A DNA stretch of 64,000 bases, from assembly GCF_008369105.1 (NCBI RefSeq), contig NZ_VINQ01000009.1, forward strand, positions 62,001 to 126,000. The letters run 5' to 3'. Below, piece after piece: positions 1 through 8,387 of this stretch. The DNA comes from Aquicoccus porphyridii (GTDB taxonomy: Bacteria; Pseudomonadota; Alphaproteobacteria; Rhodobacterales; Rhodobacteraceae). Numbering within the stretch: position 1 is the first letter of the stretch; each line of letters starts with the position of its first letter. The notes under the pieces are model-generated. The model was not told the DNA's origin. It did no database searches and worked only from the letters and a program-made list of their open reading frames with translations. A program made the position numbers and the translations under genes.

Positions 1-1
1 T

Positions 2-448
2 GACGGGCTGAACGCCGAACGGACCCTGATTGCAGCGGAATGTATCGGTGATGGATACTGGTTCGTTGACAAGGCCCGCGCCTATGCCGGCGACCGCGTG
101 GTCTTTGACCGTCCCATAGGCCAGAACCAGGGCGTGCAATTCCCCATCGCCAGGTCCTATGTGAACATCGAGGCCGCCAATCTGATGCGCTTTGATGCCT
201 GCAGACGTTTCGATGCCGGGCTGGATTGTGGGGCGCAGGCGAATATGGCCAAGCTGCTGGCTTCGGAAGCCAGCTGGGAAGCGGCCAATGCCTGCATCCA
301 GACCCATGGCGGCTTCGGTTTCGCGCGGGAATACGATGTCGAGCGCAAGTTCCGCGAGGCCCGACTGTATCAGGTGGCCCCGATCTCGACCAACCTGATC
401 CTGTCCTATGTCGGCGAGCATATCCTCGGCATGCCGCGATCCTTCTGA
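2..448 (+). CDS. Acyl-CoA dehydrogenase, C-terminal part (5' end outside window)
   Basis: The frame is open from the first bases of the window to the TGA at 448, so only the C-terminal ~148 residues are present. It has the C-terminal helical-domain signatures of acyl-CoA dehydrogenases: FDRPIGQNQGVQFPIA, then QTHGGFGFAREYDVERKFRE. These flavoenzymes oxidise acyl-CoA to 2-enoyl-CoA and pass electrons to ETF. The tail reads YQVAPISTNLIL where short/medium-chain enzymes carry YEG-T-EIQ, so the usual C-terminal Glu base is absent; the enzyme at 41582-42748 has the same type of tail. It lies 10 bp before a hydratase gene, probably in one operon. The family is secure; the substrate is unknown. Confidence 0.9.
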   Translation, partial: DGLNAERTLIAAECIGDGYWFVDKARAYAGDRVVFDRPIGQNQGVQFPIARSYVNIEAANLMRFDACRRFDAGLDCGAQANMAKLLASEASWEAANACIQTHGGFGFAREYDVERKFREARLYQVAPISTNLILSYVGEHILGMPRSF

Positions 449-458
449 GGCCGCGACC

Positions 459-1298
459 ATGAGTGAGATCGACCTAGACGCGCTGGCGCCCTGGCTGGGA
501 CGCACCGAAACCAGTGAAGATGTTCTGACGCAGGGACTGATCGACAAATTCCGTGCCACGTTCGGCCCGCACCTTTGGGGCGGAGCGGGTGATGTTCCGC
601 TGGGAATTCATTGGTGTATTGCCCTTGATACCGTGCCAGCTGCCGCCCTGTCAGAAGATGGCCATGCCGCAAGGGGTGGATTTCTGCCCCCGGTACCGCT
701 GCCCGCCCGCATGTGGGCCGGCGGCGATGTTACACATATCGCGCCGCTGACGATCGGTGAAACCTTCACCCGCCGCTCGTCGATCGGGGATATAACGGCC
801 AAGCAGGGCCGCAGCGGAGCGTTGGTCTTTGTGACCATCGAACACGAGTATTTCAGCGGCAACCGGCTTTGTATCCGGGAACAGCAGTCGATTGTCTTTC
901 GTAAGATCACCGCGCCCCGCCCGGTGAAGAGCGCACCCGACGCGGGCGACCCCGCCACGCTCAGATCGAGCCTGACTCCGGATCCTGTGCTGCTGTTTCG
1001 CTATTCGGCGCTGACGTTCAATGCCCATCGCATCCACTATGACCACATCTACGCGACCGAAACCGAAGCCTATTCCGGGCTTGTTGTGCATGGCCCTTTA
1101 CAGGCAACGCTGCTTCTGAACCTGGCGGCGGATGCGTTGAAGACGTCGCCCCACCGGTTTTCTTTCCGCGGACTCGCACCGCTGACCCTGCCCTGCGAAT
1201 TGCAATTGCACAATGAAGGGACCGGTGCCTCCGGGACAGTCTGGTGTCAGGATCAAAAAGGTCTTCGAAGCTTTTCCGCAGAGTACGCGGCTGTCTGA
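459..1298 (+). CDS. MaoC/HTD2-like acyl-CoA hydratase (mesaconyl-CoA hydratase type)
   Basis: 279-residue protein with an N-terminal FAS1-like dehydratase domain and a C-terminal hot-dog domain. The C-terminal motif N188-A-H190-R-I-H193-Y-D followed by GLVVHGPL (208-214) is typical of the HTD2/mesaconyl-C4-CoA or 3-methylfumaryl-CoA hydratase family, which add water to (often methyl-branched) enoyl-CoA. An upstream in-frame ATG at 408 lies inside the preceding gene. I chose the ATG at 459 because it begins the conserved protein just 10 bp after the preceding stop. Pairing with the preceding dehydrogenase suggests two consecutive steps: desaturation, then hydration. The exact substrate is not determinable. 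Confidence 0.8.
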   Translation: MSEIDLDALAPWLGRTETSEDVLTQGLIDKFRATFGPHLWGGAGDVPLGIHWCIALDTVPAAALSEDGHAARGGFLPPVPLPARMWAGGDVTHIAPLTIGETFTRRSSIGDITAKQGRSGALVFVTIEHEYFSGNRLCIREQQSIVFRKITAPRPVKSAPDAGDPATLRSSLTPDPVLLFRYSALTFNAHRIHYDHIYATETEAYSGLVVHGPLQATLLLNLAADALKTSPHRFSFRGLAPLTLPCELQLHNEGTGASGTVWCQDQKGLRSFSAEYAAV

Positions 1299-1327
1299 TC
1301 GGTTTTCTTCGGTAGCGAATTCAGTTG

Positions 1328-1354
1328 TTGACTAAATTTTCTAACATCTGTTAG
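1328..1354 (+). promoter_or_regulatory. Operator copy 1 with putative -35 box, upstream of transporter operon A
   Basis: CTAACATCTGTTAG at 1341-1354 is an inverted repeat with CTAACA/TGTTAG arms around two bases. A TTGACT hexamer at 1328-1333 could be a -35 box, which would put the palindrome between -35 and -10, a normal repressor position. Five more copies occur in the window, each ahead of an acyl-CoA operon. This copy is 67 bp before the leader ORF at 1421. Confidence 0.7.
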
Positions 1355-1420
1355 GTTGCGCGGGGAGACTTGGTAAATAGCCCAGGCAAACCTCTGAACA
1401 AAGAGGTGGGAGGAGAAACG

Positions 1421-1513
1421 ATGCGAGGAAAACTCGTTCTCAACGGACAACCCTACGGTAGGGCTGTGCGCGACTCCATGACGTGTCGGGAAAAGGCACG
1501 GGCTGCATCATGA
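1421..1513 (+). CDS. Putative 30-residue leader peptide coupled to livG
   Basis: A strong Shine-Dalgarno (GGGAGGAG) ends 5 bp before an ATG at 1421 that opens 30 codons ending TCA-TGA. The stop overlaps the livG ATG as ATGA (1510-1513), the classic arrangement for translational coupling. livG itself has no good ribosome site, because the sequence before 1510 is GGCTGCATC. The peptide begins MRGKLVLNGQPYGRAVRD and resembles no family I recognise. It may simply load ribosomes onto livG, or act as a regulatory leader. It is too short to prove by sequence alone. Confidence 0.45.
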   Translation: MRGKLVLNGQPYGRAVRDSMTCREKARAAS

Positions 1514-2289
1514 CTACGAATGGCGGGATCGTCTCATCGCCGCTTGCGGTGCGTGGTGCAACTTTGAAATTTGGCGGTGTGACGGCGCTCGACGATGTGA
1601 GCATCTCTATAAACGACGATGAATTGCTTGCGATCATCGGCCCGAACGGTGCCGGAAAAACATCACTTCTGAACGTTACTGCGGGCTTCTACCGTCCGCA
1701 GAAAGGCCGTGTCGAATTGTCTGGTCAGGACGTGACCGGCCTGCGTGTTGACCAGATCGCCCGGCGCGGTTTGGCGCGGACGTTTCAGGGCACCCATCTT
1801 TTTGCCGGGCAGACCGTGGTGGAAAACATCATGATCGGCCGTCACATGCTGATGAAATCGAATGTGATCCAGGCTTTTTTCCAATTCGGTCCCGTGATGC
1901 GCGAGGAATCGGAACATCGCGAAGCCGCCGAAGAGATCATCGACTTTCTGGAGATCGAGGCAATCCGCAACCGGCCCGTGGGCACGTTGGGGTACGGGCT
2001 GCGCAAACGTGTCGATCTGGGCCGTGCATTGGCGCAGGAACCGTCGATCCTGCTGATGGATGAACCGATGGCCGGTATGAACTCGGAAGAGAAAGAAGAC
2101 CTCGCGCGCTTCATTCTCGATGTGCGCGAAGCGCGCAAGATTCCGGTGGTTCTGGTCGAGCACGACATGGGCGTGGTTATGGACCTTGCCGACCGGATTG
2201 TGGTGTTGGATTTCGGGCGGGTGATCGCCGAAGGCACCCCGGAAGAAATCCAGAAGGACCCGGCTGTGATCAAGGCATATCTGGGGTAG
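1510..2289 (+). CDS. Liv-type ABC transporter ATP-binding protein (LivG-like), module A
   Basis: 259-residue ATPase of the branched-chain amino acid (HAAT) importer family. Walker A GPNGAGKT is at residues 44-51, a degenerate signature LGYGLRKRVDLGRAL follows, and Walker B is ILLMDEPMAGM; the long LivG-type C-terminus is present. An alternative GTG start lies at 1483, but the ATG at 1510 overlaps the stop of the preceding short ORF (ATGA) and begins the conserved region. It is the first transporter gene of livG-ligase-livH-livM-SBP-livF-SDR. With LivF it would power uptake of a carboxylate that the adjacent synthetase activates; that coupling is inferred from context. Confidence 0.9.
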   Translation: MTTNGGIVSSPLAVRGATLKFGGVTALDDVSISINDDELLAIIGPNGAGKTSLLNVTAGFYRPQKGRVELSGQDVTGLRVDQIARRGLARTFQGTHLFAGQTVVENIMIGRHMLMKSNVIQAFFQFGPVMREESEHREAAEEIIDFLEIEAIRNRPVGTLGYGLRKRVDLGRALAQEPSILLMDEPMAGMNSEEKEDLARFILDVREARKIPVVLVEHDMGVVMDLADRIVVLDFGRVIAEGTPEEIQKDPAVIKAYLG

Positions 2290-2293
2290 CGGG

Positions 2294-4291
2294 ATGGTCA
2301 AACAAAGAACAGCAATGGTCTATTCAGACCCGGCAGTGACACATAGCGAAACCCTGCCACAGGTGTTGCTCGCGCGTGCAATCTCCTCGCCGAATGACCT
2401 CGCCGAACGCCACAAGCGCCTTGGTATCTGGCGTGAATTCACCTGGGCCGATGTGCTTGACAGGGTTCGTGCCCTGGCTCTCGGGCTGGAGAACCTGGGC
2501 CTGTCGGCGGGCGATTCCGTCATGATGATCGGCGAAAACGAACCCGAACATTTCTGGGCTGAATACGCCGTCCAGTCATTGGGCGGCAAAGTCCTGTCCG
2601 TCTATCCGGATCAGAACGCCGAAGAGATTCTGTATCTGGCCGAAGACTCGCAAACGCGGATTTTTCTGGCGCAGGATCAGGAGCAAGTCGATAAATGCAT
2701 CGAGATCGCGGGCAAATACCCGGGTGCCCTGGCGATCGTTTACTGGGATGATTCCGGCCTCTGGGGCTATGATCATCCCCTGTTGCATTCCTTTGAAAGT
2801 GTGAGCGCGGCTGGACGTCAGATCCACGCCAAAGAGCCTGCCAGATTTGAAGAACACGTCAAACGCGGGCGGGCGGACGATACCGCCTTGCTGTCCTATA
2901 CCTCCGGGACCACGGGAAAACCCAAGGGCGTTGTCATCAGCCATCGCTACCTGTTCGACAACTGCTCGCGGGTGATGGGGGCAATCGAAATCGCGCCAGG
3001 CACGGAGTACCTGACCTACATTTCCCCCGCCTGGGTCACGGAACAGATTTTCGGCCTGTCGATCGGTTTGATCGCGCCCATGGTCGTCAATTTCCCCGAA
3101 GGCCCCGAAGACGTGCTGACCAACATTCGCGAACTGGCGGTTGACGCGCTGGTGTTCAGCCCGCGCCAGTGGGAGAACCTCGCTTCTATCGTCCAGGCCC
3201 GGATGCTGGGTGCGGGCAAGTTCCGCAATGCGATGTACAATTGGGGTATGAAAGTCGGCCGCAACGTTTATGTCGAGCGGCTGGAGGGGCGCAGCCCCAG
3301 CCTTGCCGCACGTCTGCAGCTTCCCTTTGCCGAGGCGCTGGTGCTGCATCACCTGCGCGACAATCTTGGCCTTGGTAAGGCCAAAAACGCAATGAGCGGC
3401 GGCGCCCTGATGGCACCTGACGTCTTTCGCATGTTCCACGCGATGGGGGTCAAGCTGCGCAACGTCTATGGCGCGACCGAAATCGGCCTTCTGACTGCGC
3501 ATGTCGGCGATAGCTATCAGCTGGAAACCAGCGGCAGCTGGATGCAAAGCAACACGAACTATGGCGACCCGCTGGACTACAGAGTCTCGGACGAAAGCGA
3601 GCTTCAGGTGCGGGGCGGATCGGGCTTCGGCGGCTATCACGGCAAGCCCGAAAAGACCGCAGAGGAGCTGACCGAAGACGGTTGGTACAAGACCGGTGAC
3701 GCGGTGTCGATGACCGACGACGGCGAGCTTTTGTTCTTTGACCGTGTCAAGGACATGCGCCGCCTGGCAAACGGGCACAGCTATCCGCCGCAGTTCATCG
3801 AAACGCGGTTGCGCTATAGCCCCTTCATCAAGGATCTCATGACCCTGGGCGACGAAAGCCGTGACTTCGTCAGCGCGCTTATCAATATCGATATGGAAGT
3901 TCTGGGTCGTTGGGCGGAAGAGAACAAGATCAGCTTCTCGACATACACCGATCTGTCGCAGAAACCCGAAATTCTGGAGCTTATCAAAGGCGAAGTGGCG
4001 CGCATCAATGGCCTTCTACCCCAAGGCTCGCGCATCGCGCGGTTTGCGAATTTCCCTAAAGAGCTCGACCCGGATGAAGGCGAGTTGACCCGCAGCCGGA
4101 AACTCCGGCGGGCCTTTCTGGAGGAACGATATGCAAAGCTTGTCGAAGCGATCTATGGCGGCGATGACAAGACCGATCTTGAAATCGCCGTGACCTATCA
4201 GGATGGCCGTCAAGGCGTTCTCAAGGCCACGGTTCGCGTATCAGATGTCGAAAACGCATCGAAGGCTGCCAAGCCGCAGTCCAAAACCTAA
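2294..4291 (+). CDS. AMP-forming acyl-CoA synthetase (long-chain type), module A
   Basis: 665-residue member of the ANL superfamily, size and layout as in long-chain fatty acyl-CoA ligases (FadD15/ACSL-like). It would convert a free carboxylate plus ATP and CoA into acyl-CoA via an acyl-adenylate. The P-loop YTSGTTGKPKG covers residues 202-212; the acyl-adenylate motif region has GATEIG, and GWYKTGD carries the ribose-binding Asp. A second in-frame ATG is at 2315. It starts 4 bp after livG and is followed by livH, so ligase and importer are co-expressed, suggesting uptake with immediate CoA trapping. Its paralogue sits in the second transporter operon at 37862-39781. The chain type it accepts is unknown. 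Confidence 0.9.
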   Translation: MVKQRTAMVYSDPAVTHSETLPQVLLARAISSPNDLAERHKRLGIWREFTWADVLDRVRALALGLENLGLSAGDSVMMIGENEPEHFWAEYAVQSLGGKVLSVYPDQNAEEILYLAEDSQTRIFLAQDQEQVDKCIEIAGKYPGALAIVYWDDSGLWGYDHPLLHSFESVSAAGRQIHAKEPARFEEHVKRGRADDTALLSYTSGTTGKPKGVVISHRYLFDNCSRVMGAIEIAPGTEYLTYISPAWVTEQIFGLSIGLIAPMVVNFPEGPEDVLTNIRELAVDALVFSPRQWENLASIVQARMLGAGKFRNAMYNWGMKVGRNVYVERLEGRSPSLAARLQLPFAEALVLHHLRDNLGLGKAKNAMSGGALMAPDVFRMFHAMGVKLRNVYGATEIGLLTAHVGDSYQLETSGSWMQSNTNYGDPLDYRVSDESELQVRGGSGFGGYHGKPEKTAEELTEDGWYKTGDAVSMTDDGELLFFDRVKDMRRLANGHSYPPQFIETRLRYSPFIKDLMTLGDESRDFVSALINIDMEVLGRWAEENKISFSTYTDLSQKPEILELIKGEVARINGLLPQGSRIARFANFPKELDPDEGELTRSRKLRRAFLEERYAKLVEAIYGGDDKTDLEIAVTYQDGRQGVLKATVRVSDVENASKAAKPQSKT

Positions 4292-4306
4292 AGGAGGTCG
4301 GCGAAC

Positions 4307-5191
4307 ATGGTTTATTTCATCAATGACATCATAACCGGGGCTTTGATCGGCCTACTATATTCGCTGGTGGCCATGGGCTTTGTCGTGATTTACCGCGCCA
4401 GCAAGGTATTCAACTTCGCGCAGGGCGAACTTGTGATCATCGGCGGGTTCATCGTCTGGTTCACAACGATGCAAGCGGGGCTTAGCCTTTGGTTGTCGAT
4501 ACCGCTTTCGCTGGTTCTGGCGGGCCTTGTCGGATACGCAATCGAACGGATTTTTCTGACAAAGCTGATCGGTGAATCGGTTTTTTCGATGGTCATGGTA
4601 ACTGTCGGCCTGCTGATCCTGTTGCGCGGGCTGGTGCTACTTGTGTTCGGTCCCGCCGTGCGGCCCTTCCCGATCATTTTCCCGCTGAAACCGTTGTTCC
4701 TCGGTGATATGTTGATCCCGATGAACCTCCTTATGGGCGGGATCATCACCATTGTCGCCGCCGTCGGGCTGTCGTGGTTCTTCAACCGGACCCGGTCGGG
4801 CCTGCGGATGACCGCAGTGGCAGAAGATCACGTCGTGGCATCTTCGATGGGGATTTCAGTGAAGGGCTCGATTGCCTTTGCCTGGGTGCTTGGGGCAATC
4901 CTGTCCACGATCGGTGCAATGATCTTTCTCAGCGGCAAATCGCTGACTTTCCTGGCCTCGGATATCGGGTTCGCGGCCCTGCCGGTGGCGCTGTTTGCCG
5001 GGCTTGAGTCCATCGGCGGGCTTATCCTAGCGGGCGTGATCATCGGAATCGCCCAGAGCCTGACCACCAACTATCTTGACCCGCTGATTGGCGGCTCACT
5101 TGGCAGTGTCGTGCCATACATCATCATGCTTGCCATTCTGCTGATCCGGCCGACCGGCCTGTTCGGCTGGCGCACGATCGAGCGGGTGTAA
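4307..5191 (+). CDS. Liv-type ABC permease (LivH-like), module A
   Basis: 294-residue inner-membrane permease with about eight hydrophobic segments, starting with a LivH-type N-terminus (GALIGLLYSLVAMGFVVIYR) and ending in the typical RPTGLFGWRTIERV tail. A near-perfect Shine-Dalgarno AAAGGAGG lies 8 bp before the ATG. LivH and LivM form the heterodimeric translocation channel of HAAT importers. Order and tight spacing within module A place it with the SBP at 6283 and the ATPases at 1510 and 7577. Substrate specificity lies with the binding protein and cannot be read here. Confidence 0.93.
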   Translation: MVYFINDIITGALIGLLYSLVAMGFVVIYRASKVFNFAQGELVIIGGFIVWFTTMQAGLSLWLSIPLSLVLAGLVGYAIERIFLTKLIGESVFSMVMVTVGLLILLRGLVLLVFGPAVRPFPIIFPLKPLFLGDMLIPMNLLMGGIITIVAAVGLSWFFNRTRSGLRMTAVAEDHVVASSMGISVKGSIAFAWVLGAILSTIGAMIFLSGKSLTFLASDIGFAALPVALFAGLESIGGLILAGVIIGIAQSLTTNYLDPLIGGSLGSVVPYIIMLAILLIRPTGLFGWRTIERV

Positions 5192-5194
5192 TCC

Positions 5195-6247
5195 ATGGAT
5201 CCCTCCGGTATTTTCCCGACAAGCTATCGCAGTGACAGACGTATTATCCGAACGCGCTGGCAGGTGCTTGCCCTCGTCTTGTTCATGGCTTTATTGTTGT
5301 TAGCGCCTTATCTGGTAAGCGGGCGTATCATCGCTATCCTGAACATGATGATGATCAGCGCCGTCATTGCCGTAGGGCTTCAGATCTGCACCGGCTATGC
5401 GGGCCAGATCAACCTGGGTCAGGCGGCTTTCATGGGGGTCGGGGCCTATACGGCCTCGATACTGGCCTCGAAGACCGGCCTTACATTCTTGTTGACGATT
5501 CCTCTGGCCGGCCTCTCGGCTGCGCTATTCGGCTTTCTCTTTGGTTTGACCGCGGCGCGGATCAAGGGGTTTTATCTGGCTCTGACCACGATTGCGGCAC
5601 AGTTCCTGTTCCACTTTGCCGTATTAAACCTGCCGTCAACCTGGATGGGTGGATCAAACGGCATCACCGTGCCGCCCGCAGAACTTTTTGGGCTGCGCTT
5701 CGTTGGCGAAACTGCGCAGTTCTACATGAATTTTGCGGTCACCGCGATCATGGTCGCGGGCGCATTCGGGATCGTGCGGTCACGCTTTGGCCGTGCTTTC
5801 GTGGCGGTCAGGGATGATGACGTGGCCGCAGGTATCATGGGGATCAATGTCGCGGCCACCAAGGCGAATGCCTTCCTGATCGGCGCTTTCTATGCGGGTG
5901 TCGGCGGGGCGCTGTGGGCCTATCTGATCCGCTTCGTGGGGGTGGACCAGTTCACCCTGTTTCACTCGATCTTCTTTGTCGCGATGATCATCGTCGGCGG
6001 GATGGGATCAATCGTGGGAGCCCTGGTCGGTGTCTTCATTATCCGCATCATCCAGGAAATCATCGCGACGGTCGGCCCCAATATTGCCGACTCGGTATCA
6101 TTCCTTGGCGGTGACATCGTGTTCGCCGGCATGAATGTCGTTCTTGGCGGCGTGATCGCATTGTTCATGATCCTCGAACCCAAGGGGCTGATGCACCGCT
6201 GGAACATAATGAAATCATCTTATCGTATCTGGCCGTTTCCCTACTGA
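5195..6247 (+). CDS. Liv-type ABC permease (LivM-like), module A
   Basis: 350-residue second permease, starting 3 bp after the livH stop. The N-terminus is a cytoplasmic leader followed by about ten hydrophobic segments. The LivM motif GYAGQINLGQAAFMGVGAY lies near residue 65, and the conserved loop with RSRFGRAFVAVRDDD and AAGIMGINV contacts the ATPases in this family. It partners LivH to make the membrane channel. The tail ending in WPFPY resembles that of the module B LivM (VWPFDQFKK), supporting common descent of the two modules. Confidence 0.93.
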   Translation: MDPSGIFPTSYRSDRRIIRTRWQVLALVLFMALLLLAPYLVSGRIIAILNMMMISAVIAVGLQICTGYAGQINLGQAAFMGVGAYTASILASKTGLTFLLTIPLAGLSAALFGFLFGLTAARIKGFYLALTTIAAQFLFHFAVLNLPSTWMGGSNGITVPPAELFGLRFVGETAQFYMNFAVTAIMVAGAFGIVRSRFGRAFVAVRDDDVAAGIMGINVAATKANAFLIGAFYAGVGGALWAYLIRFVGVDQFTLFHSIFFVAMIIVGGMGSIVGALVGVFIIRIIQEIIATVGPNIADSVSFLGGDIVFAGMNVVLGGVIALFMILEPKGLMHRWNIMKSSYRIWPFPY

Positions 6248-6282
6248 AAAAATAGAGCGGCTCTTAACCTGGGAGGAAGAAT

Positions 6283-7521
6283 ATGACTTACCAAACGAAA
6301 CAAGGCCTCCGCGGCCTGCTGGCAGCGTGTGCCATAGCTGTTGCGGCATCTATGCCTTTGAAAGCGCAGGCGGAGACAAACTATAATCTCGCCTTGCTCT
6401 CGGACTTTTCCGGCCCCTATGCTGACATCATGCCCGTTCTGGCGGGCGGACGCGAGGCCGTGTTCACCTGGTGGAATGAAACCCGGGGCAAGGAACTCGG
6501 CGTTACGCTGAACTACAAGAACTACGAAACCCGCTATGACGCGGCACAGGTGGCGAGCCTCTGGCCCGGGATCAAATCGGAACTGAACCCGATTGCGGTC
6601 GTCGGCCTTGGCGGGCCTGACGTTGCCGCCCTTTCCGAACGCCTGCCGGAAGACAAGATTCCGATGTTCATGGCCACGGCCAGCTACGGTTTTGCCTGGA
6701 AACCGGATTCCTGGATTTTCAACCCGCGTCCGACCTATTCGCACGAAAGCGCCGGCTTTCTGAACTGGATGCGTGAACAGCGAGGTGGAGACGGTCCGCT
6801 TAAGGTCGCGATCCTGGCTTCCGAGGCCTCGCCTGCCTATGTCGATATGGCAAAGGGCCTCGAACTCTATGCCGAAGAGCACCCCGAGGAGATTGACCTC
6901 GTCGAGGTCATCTATACCGAAGTGCAACCGACCGATCTGACGGGGCAAATGCGCCGCGTCGTGCGGGCCAGGGCCGAGGCGCTGGTCATCCAGACGAACA
7001 CTTCTATCGTGGTTGCGGCGAAACGTGGACTGCAGGCCAACGGTTCGAGCATCCCGATCATGATGAGTTCGCATAACGGGCTTCCGGCCTCGGGCGGCGC
7101 GCTTGGCGGGCTTGATCAACTGGAGGGCGACTTTGAAGCCTACGGCATGGCGATCGCAGCCGATGAAGACACTCCCGCGCGGCAATTCTATGAAACACTG
7201 GTTGCGGATCATGGACTCAAGGCGCCCTGGAACGTCGTGACCGCAATGGGCGTGTCTCAAGGTCTTTTTGTCGTGACCGTGATCGATCACGCGATCGAGG
7301 CGAACGGTGCCGAGGGCCTGACCGGAGAGATGGTACGCGAGGCGCTTTTTGCCGGGCCGATCACGACCGAAGAAACCCACGGCTTTCTTCCATCCCTCAC
7401 GTTCACTCCCGATGCGCCTTTCCCTTTGGAAGGTCTCAAGGTGAATGTGGGCACTGTCAAAGATGGCAAGATCACCATCGAAGCGACCGGCGTCGACGTT
7501 CCTGACGTTCAGAAGTGGTGA
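6283..7521 (+). CDS. Periplasmic substrate-binding protein of Liv-type ABC importer, module A
   Basis: 412-residue type I periplasmic binding protein (Peripla_BP_6, LivJ/LivK-like). The N-terminus is a classic Sec signal, with positive residues to R10, a hydrophobic core, and likely AQA|ET cleavage after residue 30. The mature protein begins with NLALLSDFSGPYADI, the usual first strand of the fold. A GGGAGGAAG ribosome site precedes the ATG. It lies between livM and livF, followed by a strong GC hairpin. It has little evident similarity to the tandem SBPs of module B, so the two importers probably bind different ligands (inference). Confidence 0.9.
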   Translation: MTYQTKQGLRGLLAACAIAVAASMPLKAQAETNYNLALLSDFSGPYADIMPVLAGGREAVFTWWNETRGKELGVTLNYKNYETRYDAAQVASLWPGIKSELNPIAVVGLGGPDVAALSERLPEDKIPMFMATASYGFAWKPDSWIFNPRPTYSHESAGFLNWMREQRGGDGPLKVAILASEASPAYVDMAKGLELYAEEHPEEIDLVEVIYTEVQPTDLTGQMRRVVRARAEALVIQTNTSIVVAAKRGLQANGSSIPIMMSSHNGLPASGGALGGLDQLEGDFEAYGMAIAADEDTPARQFYETLVADHGLKAPWNVVTAMGVSQGLFVVTVIDHAIEANGAEGLTGEMVREALFAGPITTEETHGFLPSLTFTPDAPFPLEGLKVNVGTVKDGKITIEATGVDVPDVQKW

Positions 7522-7528
7522 ATTAATC

Positions 7529-7552
7529 CGGGCGCCGCAGTCGCGGCGCCCG
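7529..7552 (+). terminator. GC-rich hairpin after the module A SBP gene
   Basis: CGGGCGCCGC and GCGGCGCCCG form a perfect 10-bp stem with an AGTC loop, 7 bp after the SBP stop and about 25 bp before livF. No T-run follows, so it is more likely an mRNA-stabilising or partially terminating hairpin than a full terminator. Such elements commonly raise binding-protein output over the membrane components. Confidence 0.7.
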
Positions 7553-7576
7553 TCCAGATCCTTAGCCCCGGGCAAT

Positions 7577-8374
7577 ATGACCATGCTGGAACTCAATAAT
7601 GTAGAAGTGACCTATTCCGACGTCATCCTGGCGCTCAAAGGCGTGTCCATGACAGTCAGTGAAGGTCAATGTATTGCTCTGCTCGGTGGCAATGGCGCGG
7701 GCAAAAGCACGACGCTCAAGGCCATCTCGGGAACGCTCAAATCCGAGGATGGAACCGTTTCGGCAGGGTCCATCGTTCTGGACGGAACCCCCGTTCAGAA
7801 CATGGAAGCCTCGGAAGTCGTGAAGAATGGCCTGATCCACGTGATGGAAGGCCGGCGCGTGTTGCGCCATCTGACGTCAGAGCAGAACCTGATCGTCGGC
7901 GGACACATGGTGCCCAATTCCGCCGAGCTTAAAAACCGCCTGGACCATGTTTACACCTTGATGCCTCGGCTTGCCGACCTCCGCAATCGAACCTCTGGCT
8001 TCATGTCTGGTGGCGAACAGCAACTGCTGCTGATTGGTCGGGCCATGATGGCCAAGCCCAAGATCATCGCGATTGACGAGCCGTCCCTGGGTCTGGCCCC
8101 GATGATGATCCGGGATGTTTATGAAGTGCTCAAGCAACTCAAATCAGAAGGCACTACCTTTTTCCTGGTCGAACAGAACAGCGCTGCTGCACTGTCGATC
8201 GCCGACTACGCCTATGTGATGGAAAATGGCCGTATCGTGATGGATGGCCCGGCAGACAAGCTCGCTGACAACGAGGACATCAAGGAGTTTTATCTTGGTG
8301 TCACCGCGTCCGGCGAACGCAAAAGTTATCGTGAAATCAAACATTATCGCCGCCGCAAGAGGTGGCTGGGATAG
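7577..8374 (+). CDS. Liv-type ABC transporter ATP-binding protein (LivF-like), module A
   Basis: About 265 residues. Walker A is GGNGAGKS, the signature is MSGGEQQLLLIGRAM and Walker B is KIIAIDEPSLGLAP, all in LivF form. Two ATGs are close together (7577 and 7583); both begin the conserved ML-ELNNVEV strand. A longer reading into the SBP gene is not credible because it would overlap the SBP end and the hairpin. The C-terminus HYRRRKRWLG nearly matches HYSRRKRWLS of the module B LivF. That tail is characteristic of LivF proteins linked to acyl-CoA genes in my experience, not a known functional motif. Confidence 0.9.
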   Translation: MTMLELNNVEVTYSDVILALKGVSMTVSEGQCIALLGGNGAGKSTTLKAISGTLKSEDGTVSAGSIVLDGTPVQNMEASEVVKNGLIHVMEGRRVLRHLTSEQNLIVGGHMVPNSAELKNRLDHVYTLMPRLADLRNRTSGFMSGGEQQLLLIGRAMMAKPKIIAIDEPSLGLAPMMIRDVYEVLKQLKSEGTTFFLVEQNSAAALSIADYAYVMENGRIVMDGPADKLADNEDIKEFYLGVTASGERKSYREIKHYRRRKRWLG

Positions 8375-8387
8375 GAAAGGAACGAAG

